Assembly: GCF_900176355.1 (NCBI RefSeq)
Contig: NZ_FWXI01000023.1
Span: 28,151-92,150 of the forward strand
Origin: Sporomusa malonica
GTDB taxonomy: Bacteria > Bacillota > Negativicutes > Sporomusales > Sporomusaceae
Direction of reading: 5' to 3'
Length of the DNA: 64,000 bases
Part shown: in pieces, positions 17,721-26,533 of the stretch
Position numbering within the stretch: position 1 is the first letter of the stretch
How the letters are laid out: each line of letters begins with the position of its first letter
Notes under the pieces: generated by a model
What the model saw: the letters and a program-made list of their open reading frames with translations, nothing else
Database searches by the model: none
What the model was told of the DNA's origin: nothing
Translations under genes and position numbers: made by a program

Positions 17721-18488
17721 ATGGGAAAAATTAGGATTGGTATTTTTGGTTTTGGAAAAACTGGTAAAGTTGTCGCCAATGAATTCTTGAATGACAGTTT
17801 GTTCACATTGGCGTGGGTGGTGCGTAAAGGCCAAAATGATCATCACAAATATGCCAGCCGGCTGCTGGGATATGAGTTTGATGCAGGAGAGATTTTTTCT
17901 ATTGAGGACATTGATGATAATTTTTTTATTGAAAGGCCGGTAGATGCTCTTGTAGATTTTTCGGATTCTACAGGGATTTATTTATACAAAAAGGCAGCGG
18001 AAGCAGGAATTCCAATTATATCTGCCATTTCAAAATATGAGCAGGAGGAAATGAATCTGATAAAATCCTATGCAAAGCTTACTTCGGTACTTTATTCTCC
18101 CAATATTACGTTGGGGATTAACGTGCTGATGGTAGCCGCTCAGATTTTGCAAAAAATAGCTCCTCATGCCGATATTGAAATTGTAGAGGAACATTTTAAA
18201 GGTAAAAAAGAAGTATCAGGAACAGCCAAAAGAATTGCAAATGTGCTTAGCCTTAATGAAGAGGAACACCTAAATTCAATTCGTGTTGGCGGAATCGTTG
18301 GGCGTCACGAAATCATCTTCGGGATGCCAAATCAGACGATACGGTTGTACCACGAAAGCATAAGCAGGGCAGCCTTTGGTCAGGGGGCTATTTTTGCAGT
18401 GAAATATCTCATAGGGCAACCCCCAGGAATGTACACCATGGAAACGATAATTGCCGAGATGTTCAGACAAAATATTCCGGTATATTAA
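17721..18488 (+). CDS. DapB-like dihydrodipicolinate reductase family protein
   Basis: 255 residues with an N-terminal nucleotide site (IGIFGFGKTGKVVANEF) and the DapB catalytic stretch EEHFKGKKEVSGTAKRIA, matching E-x-H-x3-K-x3-SGTA. That places it with 4-hydroxy-tetrahydrodipicolinate reductases of the lysine/diaminopimelate/dipicolinate route, although the sequence is divergent. ATG at 17721 follows AAAGGAGGAG. Control by an upstream c-di-AMP riboswitch and the neighbouring germination operon suggest a special role in cell wall or spore dipicolinate supply rather than housekeeping lysine synthesis; this is inference. Confidence 0.78.
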   Translation: MGKIRIGIFGFGKTGKVVANEFLNDSLFTLAWVVRKGQNDHHKYASRLLGYEFDAGEIFSIEDIDDNFFIERPVDALVDFSDSTGIYLYKKAAEAGIPIISAISKYEQEEMNLIKSYAKLTSVLYSPNITLGINVLMVAAQILQKIAPHADIEIVEEHFKGKKEVSGTAKRIANVLSLNEEEHLNSIRVGGIVGRHEIIFGMPNQTIRLYHESISRAAFGQGAIFAVKYLIGQPPGMYTMETIIAEMFRQNIPVY

Positions 18489-18513
18489 ATCAACGAAACA
18501 ACGTACGAACATA

Positions 18514-18556
18514 AAAATCTCCCGTGAGGATATGAAGTATCCTTACGGGAGATTTT
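18514..18556 (+). terminator. Terminator after dapB-like gene
   Basis: A 19-nt left arm from 18514 (AAAATCTCCCGTGAGGATA) pairs with the right arm ending at 18556, with one wobble. Confidence 0.85.
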
Positions 18557-18643
18557 GTATATATATAGCTAGCTTGTACTAAAATTGGGATTTTTGGCAA
18601 ATCTATATAAATATAAGTATGATTTAGCCATTGAGGTATAAAT

Positions 18644-20485
18644 GTGGGGCAAAACGGCTTTTCTAAACTTTATGCAAGAATTAAAAACCTCCTGCTCTAT
18701 AAGCCACCGACAGAGCCACATCGGTTTGTTTTAGGCGAAGGGGCGGATGATACCTGGAGCAAATCCACTCCTTCAGAAGCAACCGCACCACTTGCGGCGC
18801 AGGAACGGGCTCTGACGACATTACTGTCGTTCAGTCGCCAGTTAGAAGCGCTTATTCAGAAGATCAGTCAATCGCTTCAAGCGGGGGAGCAGGTCAGCGC
18901 TGAATTAAGAATGGAATGCGATAAACTTACCAGGGAATTTGCAGAATTATCGCCCATTACCCTAGCTTACGATAGTGCTATGGATGATCCCGCGGAACTA
19001 ACAGTGAAGATAAGTTTGTTCGAGAATGAAGCAGTGCTTTCCCGTCTTTTTAATCTTCCTGATAATAAAGACGTTGTAGTCAGGAAGTTTACATTGCCGT
19101 CAACTCCGGAAATTCCCGCTATGGCCGTTTTCCTTGAAGGTCTCAGTGATAAAAAGTTAATTAATTTTATGGTGTTGGCACCGCTAATGCTGCTGCCTAA
19201 AGATAGGGCAACAACACCTGGTAAAGACTTAGTTGAAACCTTGATCAATACCTACATCCCTGGTAATCAAGTAAAACTTGCGACTACATATGAAGAAGTG
19301 GCCAGTGGAATAAACGGTGGTGATACCGTTGTCTTTGTGGATGGTAGTGCGCAAGCGTTTATTATCGAAACCAAGGGGTGGGAGCATCGCTCGGTTGGAA
19401 AACCCGAGATAGAACCTTCGGTACGCGGCAGTCAGATGGCATTTACTGAAACGCTGCGGGTTAATACTGGGCTTATCCGCTCTCTTATGCGTAACAGCGA
19501 CCTGACAACCGAGATACTTACAGTTGGTAAACAGAGTAAGACGCCTTGTGCCGTTATGTATCTAAAATCAATTGCCAATCCAGACCTGGTAATTGAGGTG
19601 AAACAGCGGATTAATGGAATAGTGACAGATTATGTTACAGATGCCGGAGTTCTTGAACAGCTTATTGATGACCACCCAAATATTCCTATGCCTATGACAT
19701 TGTCAACCGAGCGGCCCGATAGGGTGGCACCCCATTTGTCAGAGGGTAGAGTGGCTATCCTTTTGGAAGGAAGTCCGTTTGCGTTGGTGGTACCGTTTTC
19801 GTTCATAAGTCTATTTCACTCCATCGACGATTATGCTTTTAAACCAATCCCCGGTACTTTTATGAGAGTATTGCGCATAGCTGGTTTGTTACTTGCCTCA
19901 ATACTCCCTTCTTTATATTTAGCCATTAGCTACTTTCATCAGGAAGCATTACCAACTGATTTGCTACTTGCAATTGCTGCTGCCCGTGAACTCGTACCCT
20001 TTCCCGCTATCGTTGAAGTTATATTAATGGAGATATCCTTTGAACTGATTCGGGAAGCAGGAACCCGAATACCGGGTATGCTGGGTTCTACGATCGGCAT
20101 TGTAGGTGCGATTATCATTGGACAAGCAGCCGTAGCGGCCAATATCGTTAGCCCGATCATGGTTGTTATTGTGGCGGTTACAGGACTTGCTTCCTTTACG
20201 ATCACAGATTACCGTCTTTCCTTTGGTATTCGCTTAGCGCGTTTTGGCTATTTGCTGCTAGCAACAATGTTCGGGCTTGTTGGAGTGGCGGCTGGGATTA
20301 TTCTAAGTTTGATACTTGTCTGCTCGATGAAATCATTTGGGGTACCATATCTTGTGCCGATTTCACCCAAGGTTACCCCTGGCTTTGATATTGTTGTGCG
20401 GGGGGCGGCCTATAGTCAGGAGACACGGCCAGATGAACTAAACACTCTTGATAGGAAGCGGCAGGCAAAGGTAAGCCGCCGGTGA
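18644..20485 (+). CDS. gerKA: Spore germination protein GerKA/GerAA family
   Basis: Membrane A-subunit of a GerA-type nutrient germinant receptor in the spore inner membrane. The 613 residues comprise a large soluble N-terminal region (to about 400; DPAELTVKISLFENEAVL, YIPGNQVKLATTYEEVASGI) and a C-terminal membrane part with the family stretches PGTFMRVLRIAGL, ARELVPFPAIVEVILMEISF and GSTIGIVGAIIIGQAAV. It starts with GTG at 18644; an overlapping ATG two bases earlier is out of frame. First gene of gerKA-KB-KC plus a small fourth gene, evidence that the organism makes endospores. Confidence 0.92.
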   Translation: MGQNGFSKLYARIKNLLLYKPPTEPHRFVLGEGADDTWSKSTPSEATAPLAAQERALTTLLSFSRQLEALIQKISQSLQAGEQVSAELRMECDKLTREFAELSPITLAYDSAMDDPAELTVKISLFENEAVLSRLFNLPDNKDVVVRKFTLPSTPEIPAMAVFLEGLSDKKLINFMVLAPLMLLPKDRATTPGKDLVETLINTYIPGNQVKLATTYEEVASGINGGDTVVFVDGSAQAFIIETKGWEHRSVGKPEIEPSVRGSQMAFTETLRVNTGLIRSLMRNSDLTTEILTVGKQSKTPCAVMYLKSIANPDLVIEVKQRINGIVTDYVTDAGVLEQLIDDHPNIPMPMTLSTERPDRVAPHLSEGRVAILLEGSPFALVVPFSFISLFHSIDDYAFKPIPGTFMRVLRIAGLLLASILPSLYLAISYFHQEALPTDLLLAIAAARELVPFPAIVEVILMEISFELIREAGTRIPGMLGSTIGIVGAIIIGQAAVAANIVSPIMVVIVAVTGLASFTITDYRLSFGIRLARFGYLLLATMFGLVGVAAGIILSLILVCSMKSFGVPYLVPISPKVTPGFDIVVRGAAYSQETRPDELNTLDRKRQAKVSRR

Positions 20486-20517
20486 CTAACGGAAAAAAGC
20501 GAAAGGGAGGGAGCGAG

Positions 20518-21624
20518 TTGAGTTACCAAAGTGGAAATATGGGGATTGCCGAAGCTATGGCCATTGTGTTTGCGGTAACCTTCGTTCCGGTATTTCAGTC
20601 CATTTGGTCGATTACTATTGATCAGGCCAAAAGCGCTGCCTGGATGATACCTTGTATCAATGGACTAATTACCGGCAGCGTTTTTTTCCTTTTGCTGTAT
20701 GTCATGGAAAAAGTCCCAGGAGACCTTTTGGACGTATCGCGTAAACTGCTAGGGAGCCCAATGGCTAAGTTGATTGGACTAGTGTATTTCGCACATTTTT
20801 ACATCGAATCTGCCCTTCTATTACGGGAGTTTTCGGAAAACACGCTGTTAACAGCGTTGCCTTACCTTGAATTTTCAGTTGCAATCCTGTTCTATTCTTT
20901 GGTCGCTGCCGTTATTCTCTATCTTGGTATTGAGCCTCTCGCCCGAGCAAGCTATATTGTGATGCCGGTTATCGTATTTGCAGTTCTCTTTGTGGTCGTT
21001 TTTTTATACCCCAAGTTTATTGTTCTCCAATTAACCCCCTGGCAGGGACCTGGCATTGAAAAGGTTTTAATAAATGGCACGTGGGTATCAGGATTCAATT
21101 TCGGGTTACTATTGCTACCCATACTAGCGCGCAGTCTCCATGACGTAACAACAATTCGTTACGCTGCACTATACGGGTTTGGACTTAGTGTTGTGATGAG
21201 AATAGTCATGGTTCTGGGATTTACCCTGGTATTTGGCTCTGGTACTGGCAGGGAAAAGATGCTTCCCTTTTTTGAGATGACACGCGCGGTATATGTGAGC
21301 CGGTATCTGCAGCGAATTGAATCGTTATTTATCCTCTTGTGGGTTGTTGCTGGGATTATCGCTATCGCAGTGACGTTTTATGTGTCAATCTATATTATCA
21401 CTAGGTTAGTTGATCTGCCGACGTATAAGCCACTCATTTTTCCCACGATACTATCGGCGGCGCAGCTTGCTATGCTGCCACCAGACATCACCAGCGTCTT
21501 ACTGCTTCATGGAAATCTAGTAACTACCTGGTACAATATCGGTTCACTGGGAGTGCCGCTATTGATTTTCATTGCATTTTTTGTGCGCAGAAAGGGAGTC
21601 AAGACATGGTCCTCCGGCTCTTAG
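20518..21624 (+). CDS. gerKB: Spore germination protein GerKB/GerAB family (amino acid permease-like)
   Basis: B-subunit of the receptor, from the amino acid/polyamine/organocation transporter superfamily, with about ten membrane helices. It probably holds the germinant pocket. I place the start at TTG 20518, 7 nt after GGGAGG; the frame extends upstream to a GTG at 20482 that overlaps the gerKA stop, but those first twelve residues are mostly basic and polar (KKRKGGS) and the ribosome site favours the TTG. The 3' end overlaps gerKC by 19 bp. Confidence 0.88.
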   Translation: MSYQSGNMGIAEAMAIVFAVTFVPVFQSIWSITIDQAKSAAWMIPCINGLITGSVFFLLLYVMEKVPGDLLDVSRKLLGSPMAKLIGLVYFAHFYIESALLLREFSENTLLTALPYLEFSVAILFYSLVAAVILYLGIEPLARASYIVMPVIVFAVLFVVVFLYPKFIVLQLTPWQGPGIEKVLINGTWVSGFNFGLLLLPILARSLHDVTTIRYAALYGFGLSVVMRIVMVLGFTLVFGSGTGREKMLPFFEMTRAVYVSRYLQRIESLFILLWVVAGIIAIAVTFYVSIYIITRLVDLPTYKPLIFPTILSAAQLAMLPPDITSVLLLHGNLVTTWYNIGSLGVPLLIFIAFFVRRKGVKTWSSGS

Positions 21625-22859
21625 CGGGTATGTTGCTGGTTATTGCTTTCCTTATTACTGGCTGCGTTGGTTCCCGTGAAACTGACGATGTTGCCTATGT
21701 GATAGCAGTAGGGATCGATAAAGCCGAGGACGGAATGATGGAAGTAACCTACCAGATTGCTATTCCTAAAGCGCAAGGCGGCGGAGGGAAAGCAGGTGGC
21801 GAAGATGGTGGAAGCTTCATACTAAATTCAATTAAAGCAACTAACCTGGCCGAAGCTCGCAATTTACTTACATCTACTATGGGCCGATTCCCTAGTCTTT
21901 CGCACACCAAAGCTTTCATTGTTAGCGAAGAGTTTGCCCGGCAGGGACTTGGCAATTTGCTTGGCCCGATAATGCGTTTTAGGGAGTTTCGGGGGAGCAT
22001 TATTCTTGTTATAGTGAAAGGTACTGCCAAAGAGTTTTTGCAAGCAAACAACCCTAAAATTGAAACCCAACTGTCCAAGTATTATGAAGGCCTGATCTTC
22101 GAAAGAAGAGAGTCAGGCTTCTTTCTTCAAACCGATATTCATGATTTTTATATACGGTTGAAAAATCCTGTAGGCTCACCTTATGCCTTGTATGCCGGCC
22201 TAAATCCTAAAAAAGGTACCAATAATCCTGCCGGACCCAAAGTTCCTCCTGAGAAAACCGAGGAGTATATACCGGGTGGAATGCCACGCTCAGGGGAGGA
22301 AAACCGTCCGGAATTCCTGGGTACGGCTTTGTTTCGGGCAGACAAGATGGTAGGATGGCTGACTAACGAAGAAACGAGAGCTGTGGAGCTTTTACAAGGG
22401 GAATTTACGCGTGGTTACCTTGTTGTAGAGGACCCGCTGGTACCGAAATCATCTATCAATATTAGTCTGCGGCTGGGTGAGCATCCAGCTGTTAAGCTGC
22501 GTATGGATGACGGCAAGGTCTCCATTACGGTTAAAGTGAGGATCGAGGGTGAGATTAGCAGTATTCCGAGTGGTATTAACTATGAAGTAGACGAATATCG
22601 ACAGCTATTAGAGGCCCAGATAGCACAGCTAATGGAGTATCAAATACGTAAGATGCTGCAAAAAACACAAGAGCTTGGTAGTGACCCTATAGGTTTTATT
22701 GCTTATATGCGTCCTGAGTTTAAAACGCATGAAGAGATGATGAATGCGGATTTGCTAGAACTATATAGTCAAGCTGATATTCAAATCGATATTAAGGCAG
22801 CCATTCGGCGAAGCGGACTCATGTGGCGCTCAACGGAGATCTTGGGTAAGGATAAGTAA
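21606..22859 (+). CDS. gerKC: Spore germination lipoprotein GerKC/Ger(x)C family
   Basis: C-subunit lipoprotein of the receptor. The signal peptide ends in LITGC, so Cys would be acylated, followed by RETDDVAYVIAVGIDKAEDG, the typical start of Ger(x)C proteins. The last third has the family region VKLRMDDGKVSITVKVRIEGEI and a helical tail. 417 residues is a little longer than many members; a Gly/Pro-rich insert (about 195-235) accounts for this. The ATG at 21606 follows GGGAG inside gerKB. Confidence 0.92.
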   Translation: MVLRLLAGMLLVIAFLITGCVGSRETDDVAYVIAVGIDKAEDGMMEVTYQIAIPKAQGGGGKAGGEDGGSFILNSIKATNLAEARNLLTSTMGRFPSLSHTKAFIVSEEFARQGLGNLLGPIMRFREFRGSIILVIVKGTAKEFLQANNPKIETQLSKYYEGLIFERRESGFFLQTDIHDFYIRLKNPVGSPYALYAGLNPKKGTNNPAGPKVPPEKTEEYIPGGMPRSGEENRPEFLGTALFRADKMVGWLTNEETRAVELLQGEFTRGYLVVEDPLVPKSSINISLRLGEHPAVKLRMDDGKVSITVKVRIEGEISSIPSGINYEVDEYRQLLEAQIAQLMEYQIRKMLQKTQELGSDPIGFIAYMRPEFKTHEEMMNADLLELYSQADIQIDIKAAIRRSGLMWRSTEILGKDK

Positions 22860-22871
22860 GGATGTGAGTGA

Positions 22872-23036
22872 ATGGCGTATGTTATGATTGGGATTGCTCT
22901 GGTTGCGGGAATCCATGCCTATTCGTATGCCAAGGCTCTAAAATGTAGTGGCAATACTGTAGGTGCATTTGTGGTCTTACTATTCGTAGCGGCTAGTATT
23001 GGTTTGCCGATTTACCGAATGATAACGGCGCCATGA
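22872..23036 (+). CDS. Small two-helix membrane protein after gerKC, candidate receptor D subunit
   Basis: A 54-residue frame starting at ATG 22872, 12 bp after gerKC, behind AAGGATGTGAGTG. It has two hydrophobic segments, IGIALVAGIHAYSYA and VGAFVVLLFVAASIGLPI, joined by a short polar loop with a Cys. Many gerA-type operons in Bacillus end with a small two-helix D protein that modulates receptor activity; size, topology and position fit this. The sequence alone cannot prove homology. Confidence 0.6.
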   Translation: MAYVMIGIALVAGIHAYSYAKALKCSGNTVGAFVVLLFVAASIGLPIYRMITAP

Positions 23037-23048
23037 ATGAAGAAGTTA

Positions 23049-23076
23049 TAGACTCGCTAGCGGAATCGTTTATAAT
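23049..23076 (+). promoter_or_regulatory. Promoter before HPP gene
   Basis: TAGACT (23049-23054), 16-nt spacer, TATAAT (23071-23076). Confidence 0.4.
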
Positions 23077-23137
23077 AAAGAAAGGTGCTTTCGCGTTGAG
23101 ATTTAACAAAAACATTTGAAAGTCGGAGAAATTATCA

Positions 23138-23710
23138 ATGAGCCATTTAGCAAAACGGAGAAAACTAAATTATATAAGGATACTTGGTTCATCAATAGGT
23201 GGATTTCTTGGTATTGCTGCTATAGCGTTTCTTTCCGAATTTAGCGGTGCAAGTTTTCTAATGCCCCCCTTTGGCGCTACTTGTGTAATTGCCTTTGTTA
23301 TTCCCGAGAGTGCTTTTGCTCAGCCACAAAACATAGTTGGTGGGCATTTGCTATCCAGCACAATTGGCATACTATGCTATAACATCTTTCAGACTCATTG
23401 GTGGTCTTTGGCAATTGCAGTGGGGCTATGTATTGCTAGCATGCAGTTAACAAAAACGCTTCATCCACCTGCTGCAGCCGACCCTGTTCTTATTCTTATG
23501 CAGGGTGGAGTTCCATGGAGTTTCTTGGTTACACCAGTATTATTAGGTAGTTTAGTGCTGGTATTACTGGCATTAATTTATAATAATTTGATTGTCAACA
23601 GACCATATCCAAAAAAGAAATTCATTGGTACTCAGGTATTGGAAGAACGGATAAAACGAAGAGAAGATATAAAGATCGAAACCCGCGAAGTTCCTTCCGA
23701 AGGAAAATAA
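23138..23710 (+). CDS. HPP family membrane protein
   Basis: 190 residues with about four membrane helices and the family signature LTKTLHPPAAADPVLIL, in which HPP gives the name; GASFLMPPFGATCVIAF is also typical. HPP proteins are integral membrane proteins; some plant and cyanobacterial members transport nitrite. The function here is unknown, though a nitrogenase operon is in the same window. A basic tail follows the last helix. ATG at 23138 has a modest ribosome site (GGAG). Confidence 0.82.
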   Translation: MSHLAKRRKLNYIRILGSSIGGFLGIAAIAFLSEFSGASFLMPPFGATCVIAFVIPESAFAQPQNIVGGHLLSSTIGILCYNIFQTHWWSLAIAVGLCIASMQLTKTLHPPAAADPVLILMQGGVPWSFLVTPVLLGSLVLVLLALIYNNLIVNRPYPKKKFIGTQVLEERIKRREDIKIETREVPSEGK

Positions 23711-23758
23711 TTAACGAATGCTATGCTGTGCGAGGGGAAGTCATAAGTATTGAATCTC

Positions 23759-23787
23759 TTGACTCATTGTCTGAATCAGTATATAAT
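23759..23787 (+). promoter_or_regulatory. Promoter for mscS copy 2
   Basis: TTGACT (23759-23764), 17-nt spacer, TATAAT (23782-23787): a strong sigma-A match. Downstream lie two hairpins and then the channel gene. Confidence 0.65.
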
Positions 23788-23814
23788 TATAAAAAAATAA
23801 ATGTAAACTTTTGG

Positions 23815-23877
23815 GAGGAGTCTGTCAACAAGGCTCCTCTTTGTTTAATTTTGGGGGAGTCTGTAATTAAAGACTCC
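23815..23877 (+). promoter_or_regulatory. Two tandem leader hairpins before mscS copy 2
   Basis: GAGGAG/CTCCTC (23815-23839) and GGAGTCT/AGACTCC (23856-23877), each followed by a T-rich stretch. They lie in the transcribed leader between promoter and gene, with the same GGAGTCTGT core in both. Possible attenuators; no protein is convincingly encoded here. Confidence 0.5.
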
Positions 23878-23926
23878 TATTTTGTTTACTATAGAATAAA
23901 GGGTCATTTGGGACAAGGAGGTAATC

Positions 23927-24964
23927 ATGATTGAGCAACTGCCGGAGCTTCAGTCGATGATAGTTGCCTCGGCTACATATTTGTTATGTATTGCCGTGGG
24001 AGTAATTTTAAGCAAAGTTATCTTTCATAGATTCGACCGGATTGCTGCATTGTTTCTTGGATCTTACTACGAAGTATCTGGCAAAGCTATAAGAGGCATG
24101 CCAATGGTATGGGGAATCATCATTGGTAGTTATGGAGCCAGCCGCATTATAAATATAGATACCCATTGGCTGCACGTATTAGAGACGGTTACCGCTGTAG
24201 TAGGAGCCTTGTCAGCTACGATCATAGTTGCCCGAATCTTATCAGGTATCGTTCGGGTTTATGACGAAAAGGCGCAGGGTATTTTTCCGTCGGCATCTAT
24301 TTTCGCAAGCCTTGTGGAGATCTCAGTCTATGTTATTGGCGTTCTTATCTTATTGCAGAATCTAGGATTTTCGATAGCACCACTATTGACAGCTCTTGGG
24401 GTCGGCGGCCTAGCCGTGGCGTTGGCACTACAAGAAACCTTGTCAAATCTATTTTCAGGGTTGCACATTCTTTTGGCCCGTCACATCAAAGTCGGTGATT
24501 ATATCAAGCTAAGTACCGGTGAAGAGGGCAATGTTGTGGATATTTCTTGGCGGAATACTATTATTAAATCCTTACCAGATACAATGATCATCGTGCCTAA
24601 CCAAAAAATCGCCTCCGCGATAATCACCAATTATTATATGCCTGATAAAGAATTATCTATTGTTGTTCCGGTAGGTGTAAGTTATGACAGCAACTTAGAG
24701 TATGTGGAACAAATTACCATCGAAGTAGCCAGGGAGGTTATGTTGAGTGTAGATGGTGGTGTTACAGAATTTGAACCTGTTGTACGGTTTCACTCTTTTG
24801 GGGCTTCAAGCATTGATGTTAATGTTATCCTTCGGATTAAAGAGTATGTTAACCAGTATAAGGTTAAGCATGAATTTATAAAACGTCTACATATGCGGTA
24901 TCGTCAAGAAGGGATAGAAATCCCGTTCCCTATTCGTACTGTTCATATGAAACAAGTAGAGTGA
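23927..24964 (+). CDS. MscS-family mechanosensitive channel (copy 2)
   Basis: Paralog of the gene at 15953, also 345 residues. The pore helix ALGVGGLAVALALQETLSN and the beta domain GDYIKLSTGEEGNVVDISWRN are nearly the same; the N-terminal helices differ more. ATG at 23927 follows ACAAGGAGG. It is the first gene of a three-gene unit with a racemase and an acetyltransferase. The leader with hairpins suggests it is controlled separately from copy 1. Confidence 0.92.
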   Translation: MIEQLPELQSMIVASATYLLCIAVGVILSKVIFHRFDRIAALFLGSYYEVSGKAIRGMPMVWGIIIGSYGASRIINIDTHWLHVLETVTAVVGALSATIIVARILSGIVRVYDEKAQGIFPSASIFASLVEISVYVIGVLILLQNLGFSIAPLLTALGVGGLAVALALQETLSNLFSGLHILLARHIKVGDYIKLSTGEEGNVVDISWRNTIIKSLPDTMIIVPNQKIASAIITNYYMPDKELSIVVPVGVSYDSNLEYVEQITIEVAREVMLSVDGGVTEFEPVVRFHSFGASSIDVNVILRIKEYVNQYKVKHEFIKRLHMRYRQEGIEIPFPIRTVHMKQVE

Positions 24965-24992
24965 TCGTGTATTTATGAGGAGGTCGGAGGAA

Positions 24993-26066
24993 ATGGTCAG
25001 TTCATCACTTGATATTGATTTGGATAAAATCAGGTATAACGCTGCGCAGGTAAAGCAAATGTGTCAGCAGCAAGGAATAGCTGTACTCGGAGTAACAAAG
25101 GGATTTAGCGCCATCCCTGAAATAGTGTCTGCTATGTTAGCAGGGGGCGTTGATGGTCTTGCTGATGCTAGGATGGAGAATATTGTTGAACTTAGAAACG
25201 TAGGTTTTGACCAACCGATTACCTTGCTTAGGATTCCCCGTCTGAGTAATGTTAAAAATGTAGTGCGTTATGCCACTATCAGTGTCAACTCGGAAATTAC
25301 TGTAATCAAAGCATTAGCTGAGGAGGCTAAAAAATTACATACCCAGCACCAAGTAGTTTTAATGATTGATGTCGGTGACCTTCGGGAAGGCGTTATGGAA
25401 GAGCATGTGCTTGAGACTGTGAACCAGATTTCGCATCTGCAGGGCGTCAAACTACTGGGGCTAGGCACAAACATGGGATGTTTTGGGGGCGTTTTACCTA
25501 GTATTGATAATTTAGGACGGTTGGTTGAACTGGGAAATTCTATTCAAAACCAATTAGGAATACAACTTGAAATTATTTCGGGTGGTGGAACCTCTACCTT
25601 ATCATTGGTAGAAGATCAGAAAGTACCTGCTGGCGTAAATCAACTGAGGATTGGTGAAGGAATACTATTAGGAACCGATAGTACCAATCAGAGGAGAATC
25701 CCGTGGCTTTGCGATGATGCTTTTCTTTTGAGAGCCGAGGTTATTGAGCTTAAGGATAAGCCTTCTGTGCCCATAGGCGATATCGGCAGAGATGCTTTTG
25801 GGAAGGTGCCGCAATTCACTGATGTGGGTGTCAGAAAGAGAGCCATTTTAGCGCTAGGAAAACAAGATGTGATTATTGAAGGAATTATACCTGTTGACGA
25901 AAATTTAAAAATTTTGGGAGCAAGCAGTGATCATCTTATTATTGATGTAACCGATTCGTCAACTAACATACAGGTGGGAGACAGTGTTTCTTTTCGCCTA
26001 ACATATTCCGGAATATTATCAGCCAGCCAATCAAGATACATTAGCAAAAAATTCAGGGGAGGTTAA
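24993..26066 (+). CDS. PLP-dependent alanine/ornithine racemase family protein
   Basis: 357-residue fold-type III PLP enzyme like ornithine racemase Orr and YhfX. The N-terminal barrel has the PLP lysine in GVTKGFSAIPEIVS, and later MIDVGDLREGV, LGTNMGCFGG and ISGGGTSTL (phosphate binding). The C-terminal beta domain is present. The start is ATG 24993, 9 nt after AGGAGG, rather than the ATG at 24975. Ornithine is the known substrate in clostridia, but D-amino acid formation for another purpose is possible. Lies 28 bp behind mscS copy 2 and 2 bp before the acetyltransferase, so surely cotranscribed. Confidence 0.8.
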   Translation: MVSSSLDIDLDKIRYNAAQVKQMCQQQGIAVLGVTKGFSAIPEIVSAMLAGGVDGLADARMENIVELRNVGFDQPITLLRIPRLSNVKNVVRYATISVNSEITVIKALAEEAKKLHTQHQVVLMIDVGDLREGVMEEHVLETVNQISHLQGVKLLGLGTNMGCFGGVLPSIDNLGRLVELGNSIQNQLGIQLEIISGGGTSTLSLVEDQKVPAGVNQLRIGEGILLGTDSTNQRRIPWLCDDAFLLRAEVIELKDKPSVPIGDIGRDAFGKVPQFTDVGVRKRAILALGKQDVIIEGIIPVDENLKILGASSDHLIIDVTDSSTNIQVGDSVSFRLTYSGILSASQSRYISKKFRGG

Positions 26067-26068
26067 TT

Positions 26069-26533
26069 ATGGTCGAATTAGTTACCACCTTTAACAAGGA
26101 GCTAGTTCAGCGTTTAGTGGCACTTGAAGCAGATGCATTTGGTATTGGGGGAATGAATGAGTGGCACTTGGTACCGCTCATAAGACATGGGCATGTTTAT
26201 ATTATCCGAAAGAATGAGGACATAGTGGGAGCAGTCCAGTATTTTTTGGATTGGGACAGGCCGAAAAAGGCTTACATGATGGGGGTTTCAATCGCAAAAG
26301 AACATCGTGGCATGGGGATAGGAACCAAGTTTATACAGGATACATTTGAAGCCTTAGCCCAAGAAGGAATTGAAGAGGTCGAACTAACTGTGGATCCTGA
26401 AAATTTAACAGCCATTAAGATATATGAGAATAAATTAGGTTTTGTCGTTACAGACTTTAGGAAAAACGAGTATGGTGAAGGTGAAGACCGACTGGTAATG
26501 AAGACAGCGTTAGCCAAAAAAGGAGTATGCTGA
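26069..26533 (+). CDS. GNAT family N-acetyltransferase
   Basis: 154-residue acetyl-CoA-dependent acetyltransferase. The CoA pyrophosphate loop is AKEHRGMGIGTKF (R/Q-x2-G-x-G/A), and the C-terminal strand-helix pattern NLTAIKIYENKLGF is standard. It follows the racemase by 2 bp, so its substrate may be the product of that enzyme or a related amino acid; acetylated amino acids can act as compatible solutes, which would fit the channel gene in front. That link is speculation. Its last nine codons lie inside a perfect 30-bp inverted repeat used as terminator. Confidence 0.85.
   Translation: MVELVTTFNKELVQRLVALEADAFGIGGMNEWHLVPLIRHGHVYIIRKNEDIVGAVQYFLDWDRPKKAYMMGVSIAKEHRGMGIGTKFIQDTFEALAQEGIEEVELTVDPENLTAIKIYENKLGFVVTDFRKNEYGEGEDRLVMKTALAKKGVC

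Noticed and set aside
23728..23934. 68-residue open frame before mscS copy 2
   Set aside because: It crosses a strong promoter and two leader hairpins, has no ribosome site and no protein-like composition.
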